Source: CAVQLX01 sp963811605
Lineage (GTDB): Bacteria > Desulfobacterota > Binatia > DP-6
Assembly (NCBI GenBank): GCA_963811605.1
Contig: CAWESA010000014.1
Location: 91,838-155,837 of the forward strand
Length of the DNA: 64,000 nucleotides
Direction of reading: 5' to 3'
A program made the position numbers and the translations under genes. Below are positions 19,195 through 28,392 of the stretch, piece by piece. The notes under the pieces are model-generated. The model did not search any database. It worked only from the letters and a program-made list of their open reading frames with translations, and was not told the origin of the DNA. Every line of letters begins with the position of its first letter. Positions within the stretch are counted from its first letter, which is position 1.

Positions 19195-20079
19195 ATGCAC
19201 CGCACCTGGCTGGTCGCCCTCGCCTGCCTCGCCATCACGACCTCCGTCGACGCCAGGCGCCTGCCCCTGCGCAAGCCGCGGCACGGTTTCCAGATGCGGA
19301 TGACGTCGTTCGTCGTCCAGCCCGGCGACGACCGCGAGGGTTGTGAATACGCGGTGGCGCCGAACCGCCGGCCGATGGACGTCGCCGGCTTCGAGCTGAA
19401 CGTCACGCCCGGGACGCACCACTTCGTGCTGTGGGAATACCTCGGCAAGCATCAGTCGAGCAGCGACTTCTGGACCGGTATCCAGTATGCGCCGGGCTAC
19501 ATCGGCCTTGGCCCGCGGGACGCCCTCGTCAGCAACGCAAACCTCTTCGGCATGGTGTCGGCGGCGACGAAGCGGATCCGCTTCCCGCCCGGCGTGGCGG
19601 TGCGTCTGGAGCCCCACGCGATCATCTATCCGAACCTCCATTTTCACAACTACACGGAGGCTCCGATCACCGCGCAGGCGGTGTTCAACCTCATTCCGGC
19701 GCGTCCGGGGCGCGTGAAGCATCACGCGCAGGCGTTCACCGTCGGTTCCCGGGACATCAGCATCCCTGCGCGGGGCACCGCCTCGCTGACCGGCGAGTGG
19801 CACACCCCCGTCGACATCCACCTCGTGCAGATATCCACTCACCAGCACCGTCGAGGAACCCGGATGTCGGTCCACCAGATCGACGCCAACGGCAACGACG
19901 TCGGCGAGCTGGTGACGTCCCCCGACTGGGAGCACCCGAGGGTGAACTGGTTCACCCTGGCGAAGCCGCTCCACGCGGGAGACGGCGTCCGCTTCACCTG
20001 CGAGTGGAGCAACCCCGACGACCATCCCGTCCACTTCGGTGTGACGACCGAGGACGAGATGTGCTTCGTCGGCGGGTAA
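19195..20079 (+). CDS. copper type II monooxygenase-like secreted protein, early stop
   Basis: This encodes 294 residues with a signal peptide (MHRTWLVALACLAITTSVDA). Histidine and methionine motifs match the PHM/dopamine beta-monooxygenase fold: GTHHFVLWEY near residue 66, NLHFHNYT near 145, STHQHRRGTRM near 218 and EDEMCFVGG at the end. These are typical copper ligands of this family. After the TAA at 20077-20079 the same frame continues for 31 codons with YPDDEGAPVSGPGCLP and GLECFVPKL to a TGA at 20173-20175, and this tail looks like the normal end of the family. The TAA stands where Tyr is expected, so the gene seems to have a nonsense mutation that removes only the last part. All metal ligands remain. 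The substrate is unknown. Confidence 0.65.
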   Translation: MHRTWLVALACLAITTSVDARRLPLRKPRHGFQMRMTSFVVQPGDDREGCEYAVAPNRRPMDVAGFELNVTPGTHHFVLWEYLGKHQSSSDFWTGIQYAPGYIGLGPRDALVSNANLFGMVSAATKRIRFPPGVAVRLEPHAIIYPNLHFHNYTEAPITAQAVFNLIPARPGRVKHHAQAFTVGSRDISIPARGTASLTGEWHTPVDIHLVQISTHQHRRGTRMSVHQIDANGNDVGELVTSPDWEHPRVNWFTLAKPLHAGDGVRFTCEWSNPDDHPVHFGVTTEDEMCFVGG

Positions 20080-20175
20080 GTCTACCCGGACGACGAGGGC
20101 GCCCCGGTGTCGGGACCGGGCTGCCTGCCCCAGGGCTCGGGCCTGGAGTGCTTCGTCCCGAAGCTTCCGTCCTGA

Positions 20176-20566
20176 AGTCGGGCACGCGCTTGCGGGGTGG
20201 TCGTCCAGGACCATCCGGCCCCCGGCCTCGATCTCTCGGAGACACGCCGTCGATGTTCACACACCGCGACGGAGTGGTCGGAGCGGTCGACTCGACGAGT
20301 CGTCCGTGACGGGGTGGGGACACCCGTGGCGCAGGGCTGGGGGCGTGTTCGCGGTGCGTCACGCTTGGCGATCGTCGGACCGGCGCTCCGGCGCCGCGCG
20401 CAATCACACAGGAGGTGGTCCGCGCACCGCTCATCCTTGCCATCGCGCCTACCACTGGCTGCACGACGGCCAGCGGGCTCGCCGCTGGGGCGTACACGGA
20501 CCGTCGCGAAGTCGGGAGCGGCATGACGGAAGCAGACCCAGCCTTCCTTCGTAGGGTCTGCCAGTC
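20176..20566. other. non-coding stretch between convergent genes
   Basis: I see no supported gene or strong terminator in these 391 nt. The open frames here are antisense or compositional shadows. Confidence 0.5.
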
Positions 20567-22642
20567 CTAATACGGTTGGGCCGGCCCGATCAGCGGCGCA
20601 TGCACCGGCTTGGCCATGCCGTAGAAGATCGTGGCACCCTCGCCGCCGCAGCGGGTCGATCGGCTTTCGTCGGACTTGCCGAAGCATGCCGCTGGGTCGT
20701 CCCAGTTGTTGGACACCCAGACGTTGCCGGCGGGATCGATGGAGACATCGACCAGCATCTGCATGCCACCCCCTTTGTAGCCGCCTGGCGGGGAGATCGC
20801 GTCGCCGGTCTTCATGCCAGGCGGACAGGTCTCGGTCCGCGCGCCGCACAATTCCGTGATCCCGCCATCGGGCGCGAACTGGGAAACCCACACATGGTCA
20901 CCGCCGTCGATCGACACGGCCCATGCCCCCCAGATGCCATTGAACGGTGATCCCGGTGCGGGGCTGCCATCGGGTTGCAACATCGAGATGCTGCCCAAGC
21001 CCGGATGATCGAGCAGATCCTTCAGCACGACCTCATCGATTGCGCGCGCACGTCCGGTCATCTTCAGCTCCAGGAGTCGCAACTTGGTCTCCAGAGTCAT
21101 TCCCGTTCCCAACGTGTTCGTGATCCAGACGTTGCCCTTGCTGTCGATCGCCATGCCCTTGCCACTGTGACCGCCCGTCGGAAGCACCTCGACCTTGCTG
21201 GGATCGCTCGCAGGGAAGCGCGTGACCGTGTCGCCGATGGCGTTGTCGATCCAGATCCGGTCCTGCTGATCGACGACGAGATGGAACGGCCCGCTCAGCT
21301 TGCAGGGGCTATCCTTGTTCGGCTTGCCGTCGGTGGACTCGCAGTAGAACTTCACCTTGCTCGGGTCGCCTTGGGGCATGTACACGACCTTGTCGTCACC
21401 GAAGTCCAGCGTCCAGACATCGCCGTTGGGCATGACCATGATTCCCTGCATCGCGCCGAGCTTGCCACCGAAGTTGTAGCCCTCGGGCGGCGAAAGCGGC
21501 TTGCCGTTGGTGTCGAACAGCGAGATCGTCCGACCGCTGGTGCTGGTCTGCCAGACACGGTCCTTGGCGTCGATCGCCATGCCAAAACCGGGACCCAGCA
21601 GCCCCCCTCCGGCAAACCCGGTGGTCATGGGCGAGAGCGGCTTCCCGTTGGGCGCGAACTTCGTCAGGTTGCCGTTCCAGAAGGAGTCTGCCGCCTGACT
21701 CCCGGCGACGAAATTGGCGCCGATCCAGGCGTTGCCCCCGCTATCGAACATGATCTTGGCACCGCCAACCAAGCCGCCGCCGGCAAACTTGAGCGGCAGA
21801 ACCCACGCGCTCGGGGCACGGCTCAGATACGGCAAGAACGGGGTGGGGCGCAGTTTCTGGCCTTCGACTGGATAGAACGCTTCCAGCAACGCGAAGACGC
21901 GTTCGGGTTTGTAGGCCGCGTTGCGCGCGATCGAGGATGCGGCCGCCAGCGTGTCCATGGGCGCGTTGCCATCGGGCCCGGTTGCGGCGGTGAACAAATT
22001 GGTGCAGGCGTCCGCCGTCACGCGGGTGACGCAGCCGGCCATCACGTTGGCCAGGGTGGCGAAATTGGCCATGGTCGGGGTTCTGACGCTGTTCAGCCCG
22101 TCCTGAATCGCGCCGCCGTATCCGCCGGTCGTGAGATCGACGAAGCTGGGTACGTTTCCGGCCGCGATCTTGAGACCGAGCGCGTGGCCCTTGATCGCGG
22201 TGCCCTCCATGAACTGATTGTGGGTCCAGACCGAGGCCACGGTCGTGAACTCGTTGATGACAACCTGGGCCGGAGGCGCGCTGCTGAGCACCGCCAGGAG
22301 CGCGATCGCGGGATTGTTGCCGCTCGTCTTGCTCGCGGTAGGCTGGCCGCCTGTGGCGATCAGGTACAGGGACGACTCGGTGCCGGCCGTGCCAGCGGCG
22401 TCGAGCGAGAAACGCCCGTCGGCGGAGGCTTGGGTTTGCGCCACTTGCTTCGGAGCATCTGCGCTCGCTGCCCACAACGTGACCGTCGAATTGGCGATCG
22501 GGCCGCCGGCACCAAGCACCTGGCCGCTGATGCTGCCGGCACCGTACGCCGGTGCGCCCAGAAAAAGCCCCGAGATTGCCAGCGCGACCGCTACCGAAGT
22601 CCCGTACGTGGCCGAGTTCACGCGGTGAGGTACGGAGACCAT
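20567..22642 (-). CDS. secreted NHL/SMP-30-type beta-propeller protein
   Basis: The 691-residue protein has a signal peptide (AVALAISGLFLGAPAYGAG), then a carboxypeptidase-regulatory-like beta sandwich (SISGQVLGAGGPIANSTVTL, about residues 37-85) and a helical middle region. The C-terminal half is a beta-propeller with repeated MAIDAKDRVWQTSTSG, DQQDRIWIDN, IDSKGNVWITNTLG and IDPAGNVWVSNNWD units, as in NHL-repeat and virginiamycin B lyase-like proteins. The start at 22642 is supported by AAGGAGGA 5 nt upstream. It lies 48 nt downstream of a porin-like gene on the same strand, so they are probably co-transcribed. No catalytic residues can be assigned; a binding or scaffold role outside the cell is possible. 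Confidence 0.8.
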   Translation of the reverse strand: MVSVPHRVNSATYGTSVAVALAISGLFLGAPAYGAGSISGQVLGAGGPIANSTVTLWAASADAPKQVAQTQASADGRFSLDAAGTAGTESSLYLIATGGQPTASKTSGNNPAIALLAVLSSAPPAQVVINEFTTVASVWTHNQFMEGTAIKGHALGLKIAAGNVPSFVDLTTGGYGGAIQDGLNSVRTPTMANFATLANVMAGCVTRVTADACTNLFTAATGPDGNAPMDTLAAASSIARNAAYKPERVFALLEAFYPVEGQKLRPTPFLPYLSRAPSAWVLPLKFAGGGLVGGAKIMFDSGGNAWIGANFVAGSQAADSFWNGNLTKFAPNGKPLSPMTTGFAGGGLLGPGFGMAIDAKDRVWQTSTSGRTISLFDTNGKPLSPPEGYNFGGKLGAMQGIMVMPNGDVWTLDFGDDKVVYMPQGDPSKVKFYCESTDGKPNKDSPCKLSGPFHLVVDQQDRIWIDNAIGDTVTRFPASDPSKVEVLPTGGHSGKGMAIDSKGNVWITNTLGTGMTLETKLRLLELKMTGRARAIDEVVLKDLLDHPGLGSISMLQPDGSPAPGSPFNGIWGAWAVSIDGGDHVWVSQFAPDGGITELCGARTETCPPGMKTGDAISPPGGYKGGGMQMLVDVSIDPAGNVWVSNNWDDPAACFGKSDESRSTRCGGEGATIFYGMAKPVHAPLIGPAQPY

Positions 22643-22690
22643 CGGAATCCTCCTTAGGTTCGCCAATCGTGGATTGCCGTACGAGCCGCT

Positions 22691-23574
22691 CTACTTCGGG
22701 AAGAGGAACTGAATTTGGAAGCGCAGTTGCCAGGTGGAGGTCTCGTGCGGGCGGACGACGTTGTAGAAAGCCTGGAGCTGCGTGTTCACAGGCAGCTCCC
22801 CCAGCTTGCCCAGATTATCCCCGCCCGGCAGCTCGCGGAGCCGGATCAGTCTGCCGCCGCCGAGGCCGAGCGGCACGGTCCACTGGTCACCCTTTGCCGC
22901 CGTCCAGTCGGCGGTCAGAATCGGCGCGCTCACCAGGTACCAGCCCTTGCCGAAGTTGTAGTTCACGAACGGCTGGAGCAGCAGCATGTTGACGTCGTCA
23001 TCCCCCAGCCGGCGAACGACCACTGGTTGTTTATCAGCGCACCGGCCACCCACGGTCCCTGCATCGTGAGCGCGACGGCCGCCGGCCCCATGCTCCATTT
23101 GCCGCTGCCAAGCTCCCGCGAGCTCGCGGTCGGAAACGTGAACGTCGGGCCGATCCCCCAGATGAACTCGGTCGAACCCGACGGCGACAGGAACAGGCTT
23201 GGGTTGATGTCGCCGATTCCGAACGCGTGATCGATGCCAGGCGCCAGGGGCGGCTGGTTGATGATGGGCATGATGGTCCGCGTGATGAGGTTCCAGTCGT
23301 CCGTGAGCTTGATCGGGATCACCGGCTGGACGTTCATGATCCAGACGGTTCGCTTCTCCGGACCGGTGTTGAAGTTGAAGTTGTTCTGGAAGGGCACGCT
23401 GATCAGGTCCGCGACCGGGTTCTGCGTCTTCTTCGCGAGATCCGAGTTGCTTTCGGTGTCGCCGCTGGATGGTGCGGCACTCTGCTCAGCCCAGAGTGGG
23501 CACGCCAAGAGCGCCACTACGATCAATGCGGACCCGCGCGCGCCGGCACGGCTCACGAATCGCCGCGTGGGCAT
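22691..23574 (-). pseudogene. outer-membrane porin/transporter-like protein with one frameshift
   Basis: The start at 23574 has GGAGAG upstream and encodes a signal peptide (VVALLACPLWAEQ). The barrel family signature follows: LAKKTQNPVADLISVPFQ with NFNFNTGPEKR, VQPVIPIKLTDDWNLITRTI, GIGDINPSLFLSPS and WGIGPTFTFPTA. After NNQWSFAGWG the frame is lost; the next frame continues with GDDDVNMLLLQPFVNYNFGK and ends FQIQFLFPK, the usual C-terminus. The break falls in a run of five C on the + strand near 23003-23008, where one base appears missing. A slip in a homopolymer, or a sequencing error, is the simplest cause. Repaired length would be about 294 residues. It is first in an operon with the beta-propeller gene. 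Confidence 0.7.
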
Positions 23575-24266
23575 CTGTCTCTCCGGCGTTCCTTCTGGCG
23601 AGCGTGCCATACCTCAACCCTCTTCCCGCCACCGCACAGCGCCACGTCTACAGCCTTGGCGCGGTCGGCAAGCAGCCCAGCCGCTTCATCGCGGTCCGGG
23701 TAGCCGATGCCTGAGCACCAAGCAAGCCACCAACGAGCCGGCAGAGAGTGGCCTTGCCACGCCGTACGGTACTTTGATTGGCAATCAAGCGCGCCACCGG
23801 GACTCCATGTGGTGCAAGGGCTTCCCAGGTTGTGTGCGGGTAGTGTGCGGGAGCAGGAGACCGTCTGGATGAGATAGCCGCCGCATCCGAAGGACCGCGC
23901 AGTTCAAGGTGTAGCAGCAGGGCGTACTCCTCCGTGCGGCTGCGCGGGAGCGTGAGCCGCTGCAGGCTGGACATGGTCCATAGACGCCGAGATGTTGGCT
24001 GACGGACTGTAGCGGTCTGGGTTTCCTGGACAATCTGCCGTCCTGATCACGCCGCCGCCTGTAGCTTTGCCGTGGATCGCCGCGCGGCGGTAACGCTCAA
24101 TGCAGGCAACTATTCACCCGGCGTCTCTTCGCCAGAGGGGATTCCTGCCTCCACTTCGGAGGTATGACCGGAAGTTGTGGATCGTGGAGCATCTGACGCC
24201 GTCGGCATATCGTCTCGCCTGAGCGACCGCCGCCCAGGCGCGCGCGGCGGCAGGGAGGTAGTATCC
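23575..24266. other. non-coding stretch with a short palindrome
   Basis: No supported gene is seen in 692 nt between the porin-like gene and the transposase. At 23774-23788 there is a perfect inverted repeat, TTGATTG-G-CAATCAA, about 200 nt upstream of the porin start; it could be an operator for the porin operon. Terminal inverted repeats for the transposase were not found. Confidence 0.45.
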
Positions 24267-25471
24267 ATGCTGAGGATGGCTGAGTGCGAGGCGGGGGGAG
24301 ACGATGGGGTCGATCGGCGCTCGCTGCTCGATGAGAGATCGCCCGCGAAGGCGCACGCCGCATGCTGCTCGCCGCCTTGGAGACCGAGGTCGCCGCGTAC
24401 CTGGAGGCGCACCGCGCCGAACGCGACGCCGACGGCCACGCCCTGGTCGTGCGGAACGGCAAGGGGCGCACCCGCAAAGTAACGGTAGGGTCCGGGACGA
24501 TCCCCGTGAGCGCGCCCCGCGTGAACGACCGGCGGACTGACCAGGATGGTGGGAGGCACCGATTCACGAGCCGTATCCTGCCGCCGTACATGCGCCGTTC
24601 TCCGAAGGTGGCCGAGGTCCTGCCCGTGCTGTACCTGCGCGGGCTCTCGACGGGCGACTTCCGCGAGGCCCTCGCCGCCCTGCTCGGGGCAGATGCCGCC
24701 GGGTTGTCGGCCACCAACATCGCGCGGCTGACCAACGAGTGGGAGACCGAGTACCGTGCTTTCCAGACGCGGAGCCTGGCCGGCCGCGATTACGTCTACG
24801 TGTGGGTCGATGGCGTCCACTTCAACGTCCGCCTCGAAGACGATCGCCTCTGCACGCTCGTGATGATCGGCGTGCGCTCCGACGGGACGAAGAAACTCAT
24901 CACCGTCGAGGACGGTTACCGCGAGAGCGCCGAAAGCTGGAAGACGGTGCTCCGAGACCTGAAGCGGCGGGGCATGAAGCCGCCCGTCGTGGCCGTAGGC
25001 GACGGCGCCCTCGGCTTCTGGGCCGCCGTGCGCGACGTGTGGCCGAAGACCCGCGAACAGCGGGACTGGTTCCACAAGCTCGGGAACATCCTCGACAAGC
25101 TCCCGAAGCGCCTCCAGCCGTGCGTGAAGGCCGCGCTGCACGAGGTGATGTACGCCGAGAGCCGGGCACACGCCCGCGATGCCGTCGTCCGGTTCGCCAC
25201 CGAGTATGGCGCCAAGTATCCAAAGGCCGTCACGACGCTGGAGAAGGACGCCGACGTGCTGCTCACCTTCTTCGACTTCCCCGCCGAGCATTGGAAGCAT
25301 CTCCGCACGTCGAACGGAATCGAGTCGCCGTTCGCGACGGTCCGGCTGCGGCAGCGCGTGACGAAGGGTGCGGGGTCGCGGACGAAGGGAATCGTCCGCG
25401 CGGGGATCGCCTTCGTGGACGGTGTGCAACAGATGACGGCTAGCCGCCGTTCGAGCGCGCGGGCCGCCTGA
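24267..25471 (+). pseudogene. IS256-family transposase, damaged
   Basis: The main frame (from 24335) gives EIAREGARRMLLAALETEVA, VRNGKGRTRKVTVG, APRVNDRR and the DDE catalytic core: the first Asp in YVWVDGVHFNVRLE, the second in VVAVGDGALGFW, and the Glu in SNGIESPFATVRLR. These are the IS256/mutator-type motifs. An ATG at 24267 with GGGAGG upstream begins the true N-terminus (DGVDRRSLLDE), but GAGAG at 24333-24337 shifts the frame before EIAREG. Near the C-terminus VTKGAGSRTKG is directly followed by IVRAGIAFVDGV. In relatives these are separated by about 30-35 residues, so an in-frame deletion is likely. No terminal repeats were recognised. Confidence 0.75.
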
Positions 25472-25624
25472 ACGGGCCCTCCGAGTCCCCCCGCGAAAAT
25501 CTACCCTCCGTCACATAAGCCTGGTATTGCAACACCATCCGACAGCAGGCGACGTCGAACGCGCCACCGACATCGATCGAACGGACGTCCCCGACGACGC
25601 CGGTGAAACGAACGCGGAAACTGA

Positions 25625-25798
25625 GACGACTACCTTAGTCAGATCTTTCCGCCCGCCGGCGCCGAGCCGTACAAACGCGATCCGAAGACCATTGACTTCC
25701 ACATCATCGACGCTGGCCACTTCGTGCGGGAGACCGACAGCGACACCGTCGCCAAGCTGATGCGCGCCTTCCTCGCCAAGCACGTCGCGAGGAAATAG
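25625..25798 (+). pseudogene. C-terminal fragment of an alpha/beta hydrolase
   Basis: A 57-codon frame reads DDYLSQIFPPAGAEPYKRD, then FHIIDAGHFVRETDSDTVAK and MRAFLAKHVARK, ending at TAG 25796-25798. This matches the last part of haloalkane dehalogenase-like alpha/beta hydrolases, including the catalytic His in DAGHFV. The nucleophile and acid regions are missing; an in-frame TGA stands directly upstream. It lies just after the transposase remnant, so the 5' part may have been lost with that insertion. Confidence 0.6.
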
Positions 25799-25951
25799 CC
25801 CACGCGCAGCTGGCGACCATGCCCGGCCAGGCTCGCGCACGAATCTGCTGCGATCCCCTACCGGGGGCGACGGGAGCGGGCTACAACTAACCGCGAGTAG
25901 AGAACCGACGTCACGGCGACCGCCGCCCCGGCGGCTGAAGGAGAGTCACCG

Positions 25952-26774
25952 ATGAGCACGATCACGACGAAGGACGGGACGCAGATCTACTACAAGGACT
26001 GGGGTACGGGGCAGCCGGTCGTCTTCAGCCATGGCTGGCCGTCTGAGCGCCGACGCTTTCGAGGACCAGATGTTCTTTCTCGCCTCGCGCGGCTACCGCT
26101 GCATTGCACACGACCGTCGCGGCCACGGACGCTCGAGCCAGCCGTGGCACGGCAACGACCTCGACACCTACGCCGACGATCTCGCGGCGCTCACCGCAGC
26201 GCTCGATCTGGAGAACGCGGTGCACGTCGGCCATTCGACCGGCGGCGGCGAGGTCACCCGTTACATCGGCCGCCACGGCACCAAACGCGTCGCCAAGGCC
26301 GTGTTGATCGGCGCCATTCCGCCGCTGATGCTCAAGACGGCTGCGAATCCCGCCGGCCTGCCGATCGAGGTGTTCGACCAGCTACGCGCCAACGTCGTCG
26401 CCGACCGCTCGCAGTTCTGGAGGGACCTGAGCCTGCCCTTCTACGGCTACAACCGGCCCGGCGCGAAGATCTCCGAAGGCGTGCGCGAATCGTTCTGGCT
26501 GCAGAGCATGATGGCCGGCTTCCCGGCGTCGTACTTCTGCATCAAGGCGTTCTCCGAGACCGACCTCACCGAGGACCTCAAGAAGATCGACGTGCCGACG
26601 CTCATCCTGCACGGCGACGACGACCAGATCGTGCCGATCGGCGCCGCGGCGCTGCTGTCCTCCAAGCTGGTCAAGAACGCCACGCTCAAGGTCTACAAGG
26701 GCGCGCCGCACGGCATGTGCACGACGCTCAAGGACGAAGTGAACGCCGATTTGCTGGCATTCCTCGAGTCCTGA
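25952..26774 (+). pseudogene. alpha/beta hydrolase (non-heme haloperoxidase/esterase type), one-base insertion
   Basis: The start at 25952 follows GGAGAG and reads STITTKDGTQIYYKDWGTGQ, then VFSHGWP, after which the frame is lost. An extra T at 26042 explains it: removing it gives HGWPLSADAFEDQMFFLASR. The rest, to the stop at 26772-26774, is intact. It has the nucleophile elbow GHSTGG, the acid in LHGDDDQIV and the His in KGAPHGM, as in non-heme chloroperoxidases and related arylesterases. Repaired length is 273 residues. It leads a three-gene set with a cysteine hydrolase and a short-chain dehydrogenase. Such sets often act on small carbonyl or ester compounds; no substrate can be named. 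Confidence 0.8.
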
Positions 26775-26798
26775 GTCACGCAAAGCGAGGAGGCTTCG

Positions 26799-27464
26799 AT
26801 GGTCATCAGCCGCAACGACACCGCGGTCGTCTTCATCGACCCGCAAAACGAGGTGCTGAGCGAGCAGGGCGCCGCCTGGGCAGCGGTCGGCGCCAGCGTC
26901 ACGGAGAACAAAACGGTCGAGAACATCGAACGGCTCTTCCAGGCCGCGAAGCAACACGGCTTCGAGGTGTTCATCTCGCCGCACTACTTCTTTCCGACCG
27001 ACCGCGGCTGGAAGCTCAACGGACCGCTGGAAGAAATAGAGCATCGCGACAGGATGTTCGCGCGCCGCGGCGTCTTGGATCTCGACGGGCTCATCGGCTC
27101 GGGCGCCGATTGGCTGGAGCGGTTCAAGCCCTACATCGACGACGGCAAGACCATCGTGGTCAGCCCGCACCGCGTCTGGGGGCCGCAGACCAACGACCTC
27201 ACCTTGCAACTGCGCAAGCGCGGCATCGGCAAAGTCATCCTCGGTGGCATGCTGGCGAACATGTGCGTCGAATCACATTTACGCGATCTGCTCGAGCAGG
27301 GTTTCGAGGTGCTGGTGGTGACCGATGCGACGGCGGGTCCCCGGCATCCCGAGTGGGGCGACGGCTACCAGGCGGCGATCGTCAACTATGCATTCCTCGC
27401 ACATGCGATGCTCCCCACCGACGCCGTCGTTGACGCCATCGTGCAGGCTGGTCGCAGCGCATGA
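26799..27464 (+). CDS. isochorismatase-like cysteine hydrolase
   Basis: The 221-residue protein has the cysteine hydrolase fold: the catalytic Asp in VVFIDPQNE (D14), and the nucleophile Cys in GGMLANMCVESH (C156). The segment VSPHRVWGPQTNDLTLQLRK covers the place where many relatives have the catalytic Lys; here R125 stands in that segment, so the alignment needs checking. GAGG precedes the ATG. It lies 24 nt after the haloperoxidase-like gene and overlaps the next gene by ATGA. Members hydrolyse isochorismate, nicotinamide, N-carbamoyl compounds and others; the substrate here is unknown. Confidence 0.8.
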   Translation: MVISRNDTAVVFIDPQNEVLSEQGAAWAAVGASVTENKTVENIERLFQAAKQHGFEVFISPHYFFPTDRGWKLNGPLEEIEHRDRMFARRGVLDLDGLIGSGADWLERFKPYIDDGKTIVVSPHRVWGPQTNDLTLQLRKRGIGKVILGGMLANMCVESHLRDLLEQGFEVLVVTDATAGPRHPEWGDGYQAAIVNYAFLAHAMLPTDAVVDAIVQAGRSA

Positions 27465-28213
27465 AGAGACTTCACGGGCGAGTGGCATTGGTGACCGGTG
27501 GCAACAGCGGTCTCGGCCTGGCGACGGCTCGGCGGTTCACCGCGGAGGGCGCGCAGGTGTTCATCACCGGTCGGCGCGCGGCGGAGTTGGATGCGGCGGT
27601 GGCACAGATCGGCGGTGACACCGTCGGCATCCGTGGTGACGTTTCGAACCTGGCGGACCTCGATCGGCTCTACGAGACGATCGGCCAGCGCGCCGGTCGG
27701 CTCGACGTCCTCTTCGCCAACGCCGGCCTCGGCGAGTTCGCGCCGCTCGGTCGGATCAGCGAAGCGCACTTCGACAAGGCGTTCGGCGTCAACGTCAAGG
27801 GCACGCTCTTCACCGTGCAGAAGGCACTGCCGCTGATGCCGGACGGCGCGTCGATCGTCATCAACGGCTCGATGGTCTCCATCAAGGGCATTCCTGCCTT
27901 CGGCGTCTACGCGGCGACCAAGGCCGCCTTGCGGTCGTTCGCGCGCACGTGGTCGGTCGACCTCAAGGCGCGCAGGATCCGTGTCAACGTCGTCAGTCCG
28001 GGAACGGTCGTCACACCAGGCTACAAGGATTCCCTCGGCCTGAACGACGAGCAGATCCGAGCGATGGAATCGGACGTGGCGGCGACCGCGCCGCTCGGGC
28101 GCGCGGGGACACCGGACGAGATCGCACAGGCGGTCGTGTTCCTCGCCTCGGAGGAGAGCAGCTACATCACCGGCATCGAGCTGTTCGTCGATGGCGGCGT
28201 GAGCCAGATCTAA
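27461..28213 (+). CDS. short-chain dehydrogenase/reductase (SDR)
   Basis: The 250-residue protein is a classical SDR. It has the cofactor motif TGGNSGLG (residues 12-19), NAG in LFANAGLGEF, the catalytic Ser in INGSMVSIKG, YAATK near residue 150, and the C-terminal SSYITGIELFVDGG signature. R35-R36 of TGRRAAEL suggest NADP(H) preference. It catalyses reversible oxidation of an alcohol or ketone; the substrate is not known. The start overlaps the stop of the cysteine hydrolase (ATGA), so both are translated together. It is followed by an FAD-oxidoreductase stub where the cluster is cut off. Confidence 0.9.
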   Translation: MKRLHGRVALVTGGNSGLGLATARRFTAEGAQVFITGRRAAELDAAVAQIGGDTVGIRGDVSNLADLDRLYETIGQRAGRLDVLFANAGLGEFAPLGRISEAHFDKAFGVNVKGTLFTVQKALPLMPDGASIVINGSMVSIKGIPAFGVYAATKAALRSFARTWSVDLKARRIRVNVVSPGTVVTPGYKDSLGLNDEQIRAMESDVAATAPLGRAGTPDEIAQAVVFLASEESSYITGIELFVDGGVSQI

Positions 28214-28235
28214 TGCACCGCCGTCGAGCACGCTG

Positions 28236-28325
28236 ATGGCAGATGTCGAGACCTGCGAAGTCTTGATCGTCGGCGGTGGCAAGCCCGGCACGACGCTGGC
28301 CGCCGACCTGGCGCGTTCGGGTCAC
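28236..28325 (+). pseudogene. N-terminal stub of an FAD-dependent monooxygenase/oxidoreductase
   Basis: The first 30 codons read MADVETCEVLIVGGGKPGTT and then LAADLARSGH, the dinucleotide-binding beta-alpha-beta start of aromatic-ring FAD monooxygenases (usually GGGPVG). After the His the sequence no longer resembles any flavoprotein and reaches a stop at 28452-28454. The break near 28325 is a likely insertion or deletion junction. The gene was probably the fourth member of the haloperoxidase-hydrolase-SDR cluster. Confidence 0.65.
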
Positions 28326-28372
28326 GTCGGTGGTAGCGTACGACGGAGTCTAGCCGACGACAGCCGGGTTCG

Positions 28373-28392
28373 GGGGCCGGGCGCCCGGCCCC
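28373..28392. repeat. perfect 20-bp GC palindrome next to a junction
   Basis: Two 10-bp arms, GGGGCCGGGC and GCCCGGCCCC, meet without a loop. It lies 48 nt after the cut FAD gene. A short T run (CCTTTT, 28401-28406) follows, so it could end transcription of the SDR cluster, or be a recombination or protein-binding site. Confidence 0.5.

Noticed and set aside
23648..24033. Small minus-strand genes between the porin-like gene and the transposase
   Set aside because: Short frames with no family match, no ribosome binding site and stop-rich alternatives.
24110..25429. Minus-strand frame of over 400 codons opposite the transposase
   Set aside because: The + strand carries the DDE core; the antisense frame has no recognisable motif.
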